DNA of 64,000 bases from Ustulina deusta (lineage: Eukaryota; Ascomycota; Sordariomycetes; Xylariales; Xylariaceae). A model generated the notes under the pieces. The model was not told where the DNA came from and made no database searches. It saw nothing but the letters and a program-made list of their open reading frames with translations. The position numbers and the translations under genes were made by a program. Location of the stretch: the NCBI GenBank assembly GCA_023159155.1, contig JAJNNX010000030.1, forward strand, positions 248,001 through 312,000, written 5' to 3'. Below are positions 35,018 to 48,200 of the stretch, in pieces (positions within the stretch are counted from its first letter, which is position 1; every line of letters begins with the position of its first letter).

Positions 35018-35850
35018 TCACCCCGCAAGCGCCTTCCCAACAAGCGTCTTCCCGCGCTCGCTAAGCTTCATATCAAGCGCGATCTCGCGCCCTCGCGGGC
35101 TCATCTTCGCCCAGGTCTTGCGGAGGATATTAATAATCTTGTCCTCGTCGACATCGTCCCTCTTCTCGAAGTCGTCGAGCTGGTCGTCGAGGAAAACGAG
35201 GCACGCCGTGTCCTCGAGGACCTGGGTCTCGGGGTCCGCGGAAAGATTCTCCTTCCTCACGAGCGCCGCGACGCGCTCCGTGTCCGAGGGGGGGACCGTG
35301 ATGGAAGAAAGCAGCAGCGTCTTGATCTTCTCCGCCGCTTGCGTCTTCTGCTTTGCCCGCCACGTTAGATAGCCCGTCCGCGTCATAGGGAAGCTGTCGC
35401 GCGGGATCTCCCATCTTTTTTTCAAACCCCGCAAGTCGATTTGGTCAGCCGTCATGATTCATTCATAAAAGTAACCCGTGTTCTCATGCGATTTTTATTT
35501 ATTTATTCATGAGAGCCCCAGATTTCGTAGAGTAAAAAAAAATCCATCTACAAGATTGGGCCTTTTTCGATTTGCAAATTCTCATCTCGTCGCAACCAAC
35601 CTAGGTAGGTAGGGAGGTGCACTCACCTCCTGAAATGCTGCGCGCGGCACGCGAGCTGCAGCACCGGCGATGCATCCGGACACCGCACTGCGAGCCAGCG
35701 CGTCATCTTGCGCGCGTAGTGCAGCTCGTTGGGCACCGTCTCATCGCCCCCAGCTGGGCTCGGAACGGTCTTGGGGTCTTCGGCGTGTGCATCGTCGATA
35801 AGCCTTAGCGCCGCTACGAAGTTCGCGGGAAGGTCTGGTAGGGTCGTCAT
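35018..35850 (-). CDS. DUF4202 family protein
   Basis: Two exons on the reverse strand, 35850-35627 and 35414-35018, separated by a 212-nt intron (GTGAGT...GAAAAAAAG with a GCTGAC branch-like site), give 206 residues. The joined sequence reads CRAQHFR-R-WEIPRDSFPM, the characteristic centre of the DUF4202 family (ARxMTxWL ... A.RAQH..RW.IPRxx.P..R.GYL.WR). The rest is helical and ends with a conserved block (MSPRGREIALDMKL). The family occurs in bacteria and fungi, and its biochemical role is unknown to me. The spliced product spans the full expected length. The start is the first ATG, ahead of a typical MTTLPDLP opening. Confidence 0.8.
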
Positions 35851-36599
35851 GGTGGGGTGCTATCTAGTATTTATTAATAAAAAAAGATGTACAGAATTGT
35901 TTTGTACTTCAGTGATGCTTGGGGCAGATATGAGGACAAAATCGAGACTAACCCCAGAGAGCCGTAGGAGTAAAAAATGAAAATAAAAAGCTATTGCCGA
36001 GTCAAGTATTAGTCTGGCAGCGAGCGAAAAGCTCGTGGACATTAAACTAACCAACTGCTATCATGGAAACACAGTATAGAAGCGATCTAACCTTAGTGAG
36101 GTGGGGTTTCAGGACCTTAGCACTCAAAACCAACCAGTAGGTGCATTTAACCAAGTCTCTGTGACTTTCTAGATATATCTAGGTCAACTAGTTACCGACT
36201 TATATGATCACCGAGAACATAACTATTTCAATTAATTTTATCACGTCCTTAGCCGTGTAGCCCGGTTTGAGAGTAGTAGGCTTGATAAAAGCCGCCTTCC
36301 TTTCAGAGCGCAACGTCCCCAAAACGATCAACGATCAGCAAATCATGACATGGTCCGTCTCCTGGAAGTGAGAGAGAGGCTGGTAGATTTTCTTGACATC
36401 CTATCATCAGATATCCTGTTGGTGGTGCGGCGGCGGCAGTCATTTCAATCTGTCGGTTCTTGCCTGAAAGCGATGAGGTATCAGACGCCGAAACTCCGAC
36501 GCCAAATCCCCCGGAGCCCAGAGCGCACGATATATACAAAATCCATGAAATGACCAACCAGATTGCCTCCGATTATTCCCGCCAGGTCCCGGCCCGATT
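35851..36599. other. intergenic, no gene supported
   Basis: Upstream of the DUF4202 gene and downstream of the membrane-protein gene. Short open frames only, without family likeness. Confidence 0.45.
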
Positions 36600-38060
36600 T
36601 CATGTTCCAGGATATGGGTGGTACGATTGGTACTGCTCCGGAGGTGGTGGACTGTACTGGGCGTACTCAGACTGGCGGTGGCGTACAGCTGGCTGCAGGG
36701 GCTGCAGTGGTGGTAATTGGGTTGAAATTGCTGATACCATAGTATTGTAGTTATCAGCAGGGCTCACGGGGCTCACGGGGCTCTCTTCCAATGGTGATAC
36801 AGCTTCATCTTGGGGTTTAAGGGGTCCAGCCCGGGGAGGATAGTACACCGGCACCTCGGCGTTGTGACCATTTCCTATGTGATCATTTCCTATGTGATCA
36901 TTTCCTATATGGTCATTTCCTACGTTGTAGATCGGGTTCTGCACCCCGTAGGCATTTGGCGGATATGATAACACGGGCTGGTCCGACGTTTGAGCCATAC
37001 CGGGAGGTGCTTCTCCGTAGAACGTCGACGGATATTGCGATCCTGGTATCGGCTCGTTGGGGTACATGTCGTGATCGCTGGGAGGCATTTTCCGGCCCAA
37101 CGCCAAAGGATTTGAATCATCGGACCGCTTCTTCCGTCGATGTAAGAAGAAGAATATGGCGGCAACAATTAAGGCGAGACCGGCAACGCCGCCCACTACA
37201 CCGCCTGCGATGGCGCCGACATTCAGTGAGCCAGAGCTCCCGCCTGAGCCAGCAGATACTACTGTGGAGGAACCATTATTACCAGGGAGATTGACAGTGA
37301 CGGTGGTAGTTATAATACCATTGGTCGTTGTGAAAGCAGATTGCGACGATGTAGTAGAGGTTGTCTCGCTCACCGGCACGAGACTAACTACAATATCGCC
37401 TGACGCAGCTTTGGCAGCGCATCCTATGAAATACGCGCCATATAACGGTTCGTAGAAACTCGCATCATAAGAGTGTGTCACACAATGCGGACGAGCCGAG
37501 TCGCTACTTTTTCTTCGCTCAGCATGCAAGTCTAGAAGGTCCAGCCGTCTCGGAATAGCTTACCAATATATCGTGAGTGGATCTCCTGACCACTGCGCCG
37601 ACCTGGAAGATTCCAGGCATGTCGTGGGCACGATGCAACCGCGAGGATTCGTCCCCGTGCAACACCCTACGATGCCAAGAACGCGATCTAGCCTGCAAAC
37701 CTTCCCGCTATCGCAAGTGACCGCGGGGCCTGTGGGACATAATATATACAGTCTTGTTAGTCATCGACGAAACAGAACAAAGAATCAGCCTGCTGGCTTC
37801 GCCGTACCGTCGAGGTTCCCCACGGAATAGCCACATATTGTGGACATGCCATCGTCTCTCCTCCGTAGCTCCCAATCGAACGGCCGCCTATCGGGAGCAG
37901 AAGTTGTCCTTGGTGCCCATTCGTCGGGACGCAAGGTGGAAGCTCCAGCGGTAGGCGTCACCGGAGCCCAATCCCCCGCACTGGAACCCATCTGAAACCA
38001 CCGGGCATTGGCGTGCGCGACCACATAACTCAGGGTAGTCAATCGGAGGGCGAGTGCCAT
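36600..38060 (-). CDS. Cysteine-rich single-pass membrane protein (sensor-like)
   Basis: Three exons (38060-37808, 37729-37564, 37506-36600) give 441 residues. Introns use GTACGG...CACAG (with TGACTAAC) and GTAAGC...AAAAG; phases agree at both joints. Order: N-terminal signal peptide (MALALRLTTLSYVVAHANA), an extracellular part with about nine cysteines at roughly 75-170 (TICGYSVG, VTCDSGKVC, GIVGCCTG, GCIVPTTCLES), a Ser/Thr-rich stalk (about 185-235), one transmembrane helix (about 237-261), then a basic stop-transfer HRRKKR and a proline-rich cytoplasmic tail with NDHIG repeats. This layout resembles fungal Wsc/Mid2-type surface sensors, but no canonical WSC domain is claimed. It could act as a wall or surface receptor, or a mucin-like protein. 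Function inferred only from architecture. Confidence 0.75.
36865..36924. repeat. 15-bp coding minisatellite
   Basis: Four units of about GATCATTTCCTATGT encode the repeated peptide NDHIG on the reverse strand, in the cytoplasmic tail of the membrane protein. Confidence 0.85.
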
Positions 38061-40181
38061 AATTTACACATTCGTCCATCAGGGGGGGAGGGGGGAAGCC
38101 GACGAGAGGCGGAAGGGGGGAAATAGCAACGGCACCAGCCATTACTTATGAGGGCAGTAGAGCAAGAGAGAAACACGGATGGTGGTGCTGCTGCTTATTG
38201 CCGGACTCGGCTATCGCGAACTCGTCCCGTTGAGGCTGTCAGCTGAAGTACATGGCACCCCGCTCGAGAGATTCAATGATGAGCCCCTGCCCTGTCTGCA
38301 CTCGGTATGTCAGATTCAGAGTGTGCCGGCTAAGCAAGCCATGGAGAAGATCCCCAGTGGCATGCCAATGAGGGGAGAGCCTCCCATGCAGTGTCAGCAC
38401 CAGCCCGGGAGCACTGGAAGCTGCGTGTGTGCTGCCAACACTGCCTGCATTGCACCCCAACCATGTTCGCACACGGGCAGCGGGCGACTATTTCGCGGCT
38501 TGTGCCTCGAACAAAGCTGCTTTGGGTGCGTGAGACGAAACTCGAAGTGGTGTCCTAAAAATAGAAACACACCAGCGCTGGTTGCTGTTCTAGACTAAAC
38601 AGCTGACCGGGTCTGGTCTGGTCTGACCAGTGATGAAGAGAGTCCAGATAGGTAGGCTATACATTCATTGGCACACTCCTGTGATCAGCGATTTATTTCT
38701 CCAGAGGTTGGTAGATGAGATGCATTATACACTAGTCCAGATAGACAGTAACACTACCTCCATATAATGGATGCTACCTGTGCAGTTGAAAATCAAATAG
38801 TCCCACACTCCCGACCTGATTCGGCTTTTGTCGCACGAAGGAGTATACTGTAGAGAGAAAAAGCATTAGGTATTCTCCAATAAGACAGACACACGAATAC
38901 CTACACCAACTTGCTAGTACACTACTCCCCGCTCCAGCATGTCGTTAACAACCGACGATTTCAGTTTGCTTCGCCACTCCCGTGTAAATAATACTACCGT
39001 ACAGAACACGCCGTACCTATGCAGCAGCCGTACTATTGTCAACCGCATAGTGATCGAGTTTCTCTTCTGAGAAGCAATCCTTCAATTCCCTCGGTCGGTG
39101 TAGAATGACTCATATAAAATAAAATCGTAAGAGGTAGTGGCATGAAGATCGTTATAAATAGCGAATAACCAGCTGCGTACCTAACTTATGTAGCTAGACT
39201 TGAGTATACATTAGGTAGGTATGGCGTAAATCAACGAGCCTTGCGACGAACTTCAGAATGACTTGGATAAGTCATGATATTATAATCGACATTAACTTCC
39301 CCCCTTTGTTTACTCCCTTTTCCCTTCTTTTTTCGTAGCCATCTTAATTTTCTAATATCATTTGGTTTCCTTGCTGCTTGTTAGAATGGCATAAATATGA
39401 GTGTTGCATGCTAATGCGTGGTGGTGTAAGTCAAGGGTTGGATAGATAGAAGAGACTATACGTACAATTGTCTACACTAGAGTAGCATGGGTATTGGTCA
39501 GGTCATCCGAGAATCATGCCTGAAGGTAAGCATTAGGATTCCCGGGTATGATGATGATGACATGCCATGTTTCATTAGAATGAACTACACTAAGTTAGGC
39601 AGGATACACAAAACAGGACCAGGCCGTAAGTCTGCACCAAGTGTGGTAAGAAGAATTACGGACGGTAAAGGCGGTGACCAACCGCCAATTGACAAAGTTC
39701 CTCACGGCTGGTCTAGGTAGCTCTGGGTTCCCACTCCATATAGTGTAAGTAAGTAGGTACCTTCTATTAGTCTACAGGTAGTTCTAGGTATATGCAGAAA
39801 ATGGCTGGCAAGGCCAAAAATATGTTTTGCTGTAAATGGAGGGGTTCTAGCCGTACAGTTGACAGCTAAATACAGTGGGAATCTGACTGTGACTGCCCAC
39901 TTATGTCAGTACCAAGATAGGTATGGAAAGGCTTGGCGAGCAGCAAGAACTGCCTGCCTACCTTAGGTACCAACCAAGACTACCTAAGACTGGCCGTAGT
40001 CGCACCCGGCCAACTACCATGCATCTACCGTAGCTGTGGTAGCAACCAGAAATGCGGCTACTACTCAGGACGGGATGAATGCTCATTGCAGGCTTCGTTG
40101 TCCGGCGCAAGTGGACATATGGCCCTCTCTCCCCAATTACCGTGTTATTGTATTTAAAGGGTAAAAAAGAGGGTCTTTACC
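38061..40181. other. intergenic between divergent genes
   Basis: 2.1 kb between the reverse membrane-protein gene and the forward HET gene, so it should hold both promoters. A GGTCT repeat lies near 38606-38625. Forward frames at 38179-38598 and 39487-39720 lack any family likeness. 39730-39980 has several TAGGTACC-like pieces. Confidence 0.45.
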
Positions 40182-42201
40182 ATGCGGCTCATCAATACCA
40201 CATCTCTCGACTTGGAAGAGTTCTTGGGGGAACCTACCAGTCCCCGGTTCCCCAGATATGCCATCCTTTCACATACCTGGGGGGAGGAGGAGGTGACTTT
40301 CCAAGATATGCAAAACCGCGAGGTAGCCAAGAAGAAAGCAGGCTTTGGTAAGATTGCTAAATACTGCAAAACCGCGCTGGATGAGGGATTGGGCTGGGCT
40401 TGGGTTGACACCTGCTGCATCGACAAGACGAGCAGTGCTGAGCTTTCTGAAGGTGTGTTTCCTTTCTCGTAGGCCAAATTCGGGGCATGTCGCTCATTGC
40501 TCATGATCTTCAACCAGCGATCAACTCTATGTTTAAGTGGTATGAATATTCAACAGTATGCTATGTATATCTAAGTGACGTGGGGGTTGCCGAATCGGGC
40601 TTCCGGGTTCCTCTCAAACGTCGCGACTGGAGAGAGTCCAAATGGTTTACTCGAGGATGGACCCTCCAAGAACTTATTGCGCCATTCGAAGTTATTCTAT
40701 ACGATCACGAATGGAACCAGCTGGGCACGAAGAGACGCCTAGCCAACGAATTGGAAAAGAGGACACACATTCCGGAGAAAGTCCTCCTCGACCCGGCACT
40801 CAGACGCAATAGTTCCGTCGCGGCACGGATGTCGTGGGCAGTACAAAGAGAGACAACCAGAATAGAAGATAGAGCTTACTCTCTACTCGGTCTCTGTGAG
40901 TAATTTTCAAATCTGTTTCTCTCCGACCTCGGCTGTGACGTCGAGGGGAAAGAGGGCTCTCGCTCTAGTAAGGCCAATAGCTTGCGAGCCCTTGTCACCC
41001 TCAACTCCATACACTTCGCTTGGAAAGGGCTTCGCTGATTCTTAAAGTTGATATAAATATGCCTTTACTGTACGGAGAGGGCAAGAAGGCCTTTTTGAGG
41101 CTTCACGGAGAGATCTTGAATACCATCGAGGACGATACTGTATTCCTGGGCGGATTAGCCCCTAGCGATCAAGATGTGTGGTTATCTGCATACGCTACAC
41201 AAATTGAAAAGAACTTTCTGGTCACGCCAGGTAATTCTTTCGACGTGTTATGGGCCACAATACGCCCATCACTCGGCACCGACCAGCTTACGACTCAAAC
41301 GTATTCCTCCGCGAATATCCCTGGGGGCTGGCGACGGAACGACCCAAAGAAAGATCCAAGGTTAAGAGGGGATGTCCTCTCGATGCCCATGCGGATCATC
41401 CAAGTCGCATTCCCCAACCGTCCGCCCCCAGGAATACCCATCACCATGAAGAAACGATTCCAACTCGAAATGAATTCAATGGACCAGGGGATTCTCGAGC
41501 ATCCTATCTTCGATGGTTTAAGGGCTGAAGGCAGATCTCTCTGCCTAGGGATGCTCCGTTGCGGAACCGGCAGCCTACTTGTGGCGCGATATTTTATGTG
41601 TCTTTTAGTCAACGACGAGCTGCTAGCTTGTCCTCTGCCTATATTTCGCTACGTTTCGCCAGAGGAAGCCTCCTATTGGCCTTATATGCAATGCCATATA
41701 TCACTTTATAGGCGTGTCTTGAAACCGACAGCACGCCTAGAGCCTCTCCGGCATCCAGCAAGCTGGGGTTTGCCAGAAACTCAGCCAACTATCGCTTTCG
41801 ACAACGGGTGGACTTTGAACATGGACCCAGATTTGGACTCAGTTTCACTCGTGGTCTCCGACGAGACTGTCTTTACTTATCGACTTTGCTTCGAACGGAG
41901 CGACGAGATCTGGATCCTTATTCTAACTCGTAGAGGGCCTTCTGCTATTGAGATAATGCTACAATGTTCTACTGATCCAGAGATTGAAGCCCAGATTGTC
42001 AAGGTCAACCATCACGAGCGCGAAGGACCAGTTACGGAGTTGTGTCGGAAGATGCCCGTTCTAGGTGGCACTGCGGAACTGGTAGTTTCAATCTACTATG
42101 AAATCGACTCATACGAGCACCATTACTGCCCAATGATTAGGTTCCGCGCGTTCGAGCCGAGCAATGATGAACAGGCTCGCACAGAGCCGAAAGCTAGTTG
42201 A
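40182..42201 (+). CDS. HET-domain (heterokaryon incompatibility) protein
   Basis: Three exons, 40182-40452, 40518-40895 and 41048-42201, give 600 residues. Introns of 65 nt (GTGTGT...CCAG) and 152 nt (GTGAGT...AAAG) join in phase as LSE-A-INSMF and GL-F-DINMPLL. The HET domain (about 26-160) shows YAILSHTWGEEEVTF, the WAWVDTCCIDKT motif, and RGWTLQELIAP, followed by AYSLLGLFDINMPLLYGEG-K-AF.RL, the usual trailing signature. HET domains are TIR-like modules that trigger cell death in fungal non-self recognition; many copies have no assigned partner. The C-terminal half (about 250-600) is the variable region common in this type, with no NACHT, WD40 or ankyrin repeats recognised. The start is the ATG that opens the conserved MRLINTTSLDLEEF stretch. 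No second incompatibility gene lies beside it. Confidence 0.88.
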
Positions 42202-45200
42202 TGGTCTCTCGTGAAGTTCGGGAGTGTAAAATTAGCCCCCTCAACCATTATGAAGCCATCAGGTTTCATGTGAATTCGGGGGCAATTTTAACTGCTTTAG
42301 AGCTGCAGCACGATATTTCTTAGAAAGTATTTTGAACATATATCATCACGTCGAAACGAAAGGAATAATCAATTCGCTAGAAAATATCTCCCCCATGCTC
42401 TTTCCAAGTAGGTAAGCCTCGTCATCCTTAACTCTCTTAGAATTACTTCTCTATTCATAGTGTTTAGCCTTTCTAGCCTTTCATTCCCCATAAAAGAAAG
42501 TCGATTGACGAAATCCTAGTCTCTATCACAGAAAGCGAGGATTTTCGGTTTCACGCGACTCCGACGCCCTGACCCCGAGACCTTTATCTTTCTTCTCCTT
42601 AACCAAGCTGGGACTCCCTCCATTGTTCTTCTCCTGTCCCTTCCGGCCTAAGCCTCACAAAGTGACCTGTGTTATAATCAATCATCAGAGGCATCTAGGA
42701 CAGAAAAGGTCCTCAGGTCTCCATCTTCATCTCTAATATCGTGAAACTAGTCTAGGGCTAGATATGGTCTATATAGATTTGAAGTCTGGAAATATGTATT
42801 CTCTACCGTCGCCCAATGTTTGTCCTCAGCCCTCAATCCTCGCGTCGGCGGATCGGTGTTCCGCTTTCGGCGTTCTTCCACTCTGCTTCCTACGCCATTA
42901 ACTCACGCGATGCGGGAACAAAATATTCTTTTCATACTTTTCATGCTTGGTCGTGACGAAAAAGGAAGAATGGGATCGACACCTCATAAGGCTTGACCAG
43001 GAGTCATTTCGTTGTTGCTGATTTAAAATTTCCCCCCTCTTATATAAACAATGCTGGAGATCTGGAATATTTCTTGGGTGGTAGGTGGGCACGCATTTGG
43101 GTTCACGCCCAAATTCCGAAGTACTGTGACCAGATCCGCTTTCGAGAGTTGCATAGTGCTAGGCCACCCATGAGCCTTGCCTCACTATGAAGTTACCTAA
43201 CACAATGGACGAGGGTTAAAATTCCGGTTCCAACCTTATACCACTGATCCGAAGCGATGGCTGGTCGATTGGGCGAGGGAGTATTTCATCTAGTTAGAGT
43301 AGTGGCGTTAGGGTCACATTACTCGTGTGAAAACACGTCGATTCAGGCCCCTAACGAGTACATTATTATTCAGTTAGTCCTGGCCGGGGTACAAGAGAGA
43401 TACTCAAGATGGCGACGGCCTATAGAAGGTACCCGAAGCAAAACTCTCGCCCGGATTTCTACCACACACTCCTATATTCTACGACGTAGGGATTAGGGCC
43501 TGGACCGACACCTTGTCATGCATGCGAAGCTTAATAGGGGTATATCATCGGGTAGGGTTCAATTACCTAGCTATGGGATCTTTCACAACCCAGATGCTAA
43601 CTAGCCCTCAACCCATTATCAGCGAATCCATGTCCTAATTCAAGCGCCCTTCAGACATCTGACCTAATAGCACATACCAAGAAATCACCTAGCTCATGCT
43701 CACGATCCTTGTGGTCGTATTAGGTAGGACTCTTAAGGTTCGGTTGGCATCACCCGATATCAGCACTTGGGATGGGAGATGCTGCAGAGAGTTGATCTTG
43801 ACTGTGATCAAGTCACCCCAATCCCAGCCAAATTCTTGTTTCTTCGGAATAGCAGCGTCGTGGCGTACCGCCTCTAAGCCCCTACGTTGGGACTTATCGT
43901 AGGCTGCTGGCGAATAGGAGAACCCGCCACTCATGAAACCGGCATTTTTCATTCTGCACGGTATCGAAGCAGTTCCATCGGCAAACGAATAAAGGAGCAC
44001 GGTTGATGAAGTGTCCATGGCCGGCCATAGATAGCAAGCAGGGCTTAGACATCGAATCACGGCCCATAGTCATCATCACACCCCATTCGTGACTGCTGAC
44101 CCATTTTAGATCGATTCGGACCGTAACTTTGCTTCTATCATAGATGCCCTCGGTGACGGCTTATGTTGAAGTTTATCGTTTTTCTATCTCCAAAAAATAT
44201 AAATAAAAAGGTGTTGCCATAATGGCGCTAGCAACAAGGATATCCATCGTCTACACTCCCAGCCTAGCTACCAGAGACTTTGGTTGGCTCGCCATGATAA
44301 CAAGAACACTAAATTAGCTGTGTAACGCACCGCAAATCCGAATCCCCAAGGTGTCATGGCACTATATGTCGTCGCCCATGCCGTACCGCCCATGCAACTT
44401 TTGACCCCATGAAGTTACTTTACATAACCAGAAGTATGCAGATCGCCGAAGCCTCACGACGAGATCCGGCACACGAGTCGCATGAATAGTGGCATTGAGG
44501 ACACATACTCGCACAGCATCGACGCAAGGCTCTCCCGGCGGTTACGTATCTGTAGCATAACAGACGAAAAGTCTCAAGTGACGAAACGGATACTGGCATG
44601 TTACGTGTTACCCGGTATTGTCCTGGATAGGCAAAGATAGTCGAGTCCCTGAGAAGGGGTGGGTATCAAGGAAGCGTAATGAAGAAGTGAGGCGAAGGGG
44701 CAATACCCCAACTTGTCATTGGCAGGCGTCTCTCTCTTTTCCCCATCATCGTCATCATATGGTTATGGTAACCTGTTTGCGGCTGCATGTTGCCGCTATA
44801 CAGCACGCCTCTCTAGTGCACAGTCATCGCAAGAACCTTGTAGGTATGAGGGTAACTGCTTACGAAAAACCCATATTGAAACGTCCTCTATAGGTATGGG
44901 AAATGCGGCTGGTTACATGGATTTTGACAGGGCTGGTACCCACGAGGTGGTATCGACAGGGGTTTTTTTTCAGCTGGGATCCCATAAAGTACACTACCTA
45001 GTGTACAATATCTTATAAATCTGATCTCCAGGGAAATGAAACCAGACCCAGATCGCTGGGACCCGGGGGACGGATGGGATTATTTACCTAGTACACACTG
45101 TAGCCGGGATCCAGACCCCCCGTTTCCCAGCGACGTTGCATTTAACACTGTCCATGCCGAGAAAATCAGTAATCATTTATTCTCACCCTCATCTCCGTCC

Positions 45201-48200
45201 GTCGGCAGGGATCTTTCGACATCGCGCCTTTCCCGGTTCCCGGGAGAGGGACAAAGTTTCCAAAGCTGACAACCCCCCGGTTAATAACGAACCAGGCGAA
45301 TTGGGGAAAAATACAAGGTTTTCTTTCGTCAGGAAAATGCATGCATGGGTCCGCTGCTGTCTATCTACGGCAACATACACCCACAAGCAGGCGAAATCGA
45401 GAGAAAAAGCTGTTGTTTTCGCCTTACTTTTGATACATATGATCATGTCTTCCAAGTCCATCACTCTCTGTCGCCAAGGCTACCAGAGATGGCAGTTTGG
45501 AGGGTCAGGTAAAACATAATACCCGGCCTCAATGAGGTTAAGGTTGGGGAAAAGCAGACTAATCCTTTTTCCGAACCCGGCTTTGCTTTCCCATGTTTAT
45601 TATTATTCCATTCCGCTCCCATGGTAAAGGGCCGGGAAAGTGGGTAAATATTATCTGCTAGTGAATGTCTAGCCGCTGATCTATAGGAATTATCTGGGAA
45701 CTTTCATTTCGGGAGTCCCAGTGCCGTGGAACTCTTATTCTTTCCTCGCCTGCTGGGTCTAACCAATCTTTCCAACCTCGCACGAAAAGCTGCCAAAAAC
45801 TCGTGTGTTCCTACTTACGGTATAGTAGCATGGGAATTCTAGCAAATTGACCAGGGCCGTTCTTGTAGAAATGCGTTTCCTCTATCCAGAAGTGCGCTGT
45901 CGATCCCTCCATGCACGGGAAATTGCATGAACAAACGGGGAGACAAGACATTGATATTCCGCATATAAACGTCAGTAGACGTAGATCCCTAGATCCTGGT
46001 CGAACATGCCATCACGAGTGCCATATCAACCGTATAGCACCTTTTGCTTCTCGAGGAACAGGGACTGGCATTGTTGATCTCGCATGTGTGTTTGTAGTGT
46101 AGCGGTCTAGGAGCAAACCTAGATTATTTCTCCATATACGTAAAATACACAAGGGTTGTGCTATTATAAGACATCACCTACTAGGGTGTGACTTCAAGAA
46201 ATTTTCCAGGACGTCCCCGGCCCACTGAGCTGATCTCACCCAAACTGTTGTATCTGCCTATAATTCCATATCTAAAAACTCGTGCCTGTCTTTGGTATGC
46301 TATCCTGAAAAGTCGGTTGCCTTGGCAAGTAGGATTCGTCTTAGCTACTCCACGTCGCTTCTTTAAGTAGTGCACTTGTTAGTTCCATCTATATTAGCCT
46401 AGGGTGAACAAGAAACAATTCTCTAAAAAACGAATATTCATAAAAGTGAGATGAGCTTTACGTATATATCTTGGTCAACAAGCCTTGAAGGGAATAAGGC
46501 TGTATTAGGTAGGTAGTTTTTACATGACCAGGAGAGTATTTTATTTTTGTGGTCATAATCAACGCCATGGAATATGACCCATGCATTGGCTACGAGTACA
46601 ATTAAGGTTTCATTCGCAGTTCCTTGCCGTTGCCGCCAACTTAACCTTGACCAGCTGTAGAATAGGGCCGAGGAAGCACCTTTGAGGTCTTCTATCTCAG
46701 CTGAAAAGTGACTGCGCAAAGAACCCGTAGTTCTTTCAGAGAGGGGAGGGGGATGCATGTATCGACCAAAGGTTTTTTAGCTTGCTCAGATCACGGGCAT
46801 TCTCAAATGTGCATTGGTCGAAAGTGAGGCCGCCTTATAAATGGGTGGGCAGAGGAATTATAGCTTATTCATCTCGGCCTCGCACCGTGCGCTGGCTAGT
46901 CGAAACCTTCTCGCTCCCCTTGAATTGTGAGGCTGATCCTGATAATGGAAAACCCACAAATTGTGTTGAGCGTTTTCGGATAATATGTACTCAAGTAGTG
47001 TAGCTTTAGTATTGGATGTTTGGAATAATAAGCTGTGCCGATGTGGAAGTGATAGGTGTACATACATCAATTAATTATCAAGTAGAACCTCATACTTGAG
47101 GTTCCAAGGGGTTTGATCGGCCATCGGTGTAAAAGCCTCGACTACGGCCGTGATAAGCGCATTAGTCTACCGGAAACCAGTGATACGACAGAAAGCCATC
47201 GGAAATGCCTTGGTTTTATTTGATCTTCTGACTGAATCAGGTCTACCGGGGGTTGTTCGTGTTTGGTAACTAGGGATTATTGAGACGTATCCACGCAGCA
47301 ACTGAGACGTTGTTTCTCGCGTAGCAGTATGAGCTTGTTCAACATCCTTCTTTTTTTTTTTTTTCTTCTCGTCGGGTAATATGGGCATTTTAGAGATGCC
47401 AAGAACCGAGGTGCCAAGACACGCGGCGATGGATTCCTTTTTCTCATGTTGAAAACCTGAACGGTTATCTACTAGTACCGAGGCGGGCTATACTTACATC
47501 GCATAGCTGCACTACCCCTCGAGTCTAGACCTATGCAGACCAGCGGAGCCGCAACGACTCGCAAATACGGGCATGCCGGTAACGAAACGTCTCGGAGCAG
47601 TAACACATCGGCCTAGGCCTGTGCTCGTTTCCACATAGACCTAGCCTGTGTTTTACCATAGGGCAACGTCCTCGACGGCACGCAGTCGGCTAGGCCCGAT
47701 ACACATGCGGGGAGGCTGGGATGCCGAATTTGGTGGACTAATGAGAAGAAAGGAAGACCAATACGAGAGGTCCTGTATGAGTAAAAGATTACCAGAGTGA
47801 CGCAGGCGCACAGAACTCCGAGTATTGATCATCGGCATCTCTCGTATCAAGCAAGTCTCGCTTGGATTGAAATGCGCGTGGCGAGTCGCTGCTGCTGCCG
47901 CCGCCGCCGTTGTTGTTAATGATGAGCGGATGAGCAGCGGTCGGCGTCAGACAGGCGGCGAGGTAACGGCTCTGCGTGTCTTGTCTCGTCTCATGTATGC
48001 AAGGGCTCGACGTATCAGAGGATCTAGAATCGCGGGGGGGCAAAAATCGGCCACAAGAGACCATCCAAGGCCTTGACACCAAGACCAAGACCAGGTGCGC
48101 GGGTCCGGGTGGAAAAGTCAGGCGCGCATCATGTGCGAGACTCGAGACTACCGACGTATCGGGCGAATGCCATACATAGTAGATGGTCGTACTATACCCA

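Noticed and set aside
38179..38598. Forward 139-codon cysteine-containing frame, possibly a small secreted protein
   Set aside because: It has no clear signal peptide, cysteine spacing is irregular, and it lies in the promoter region between divergent genes. Transcript data would be needed.
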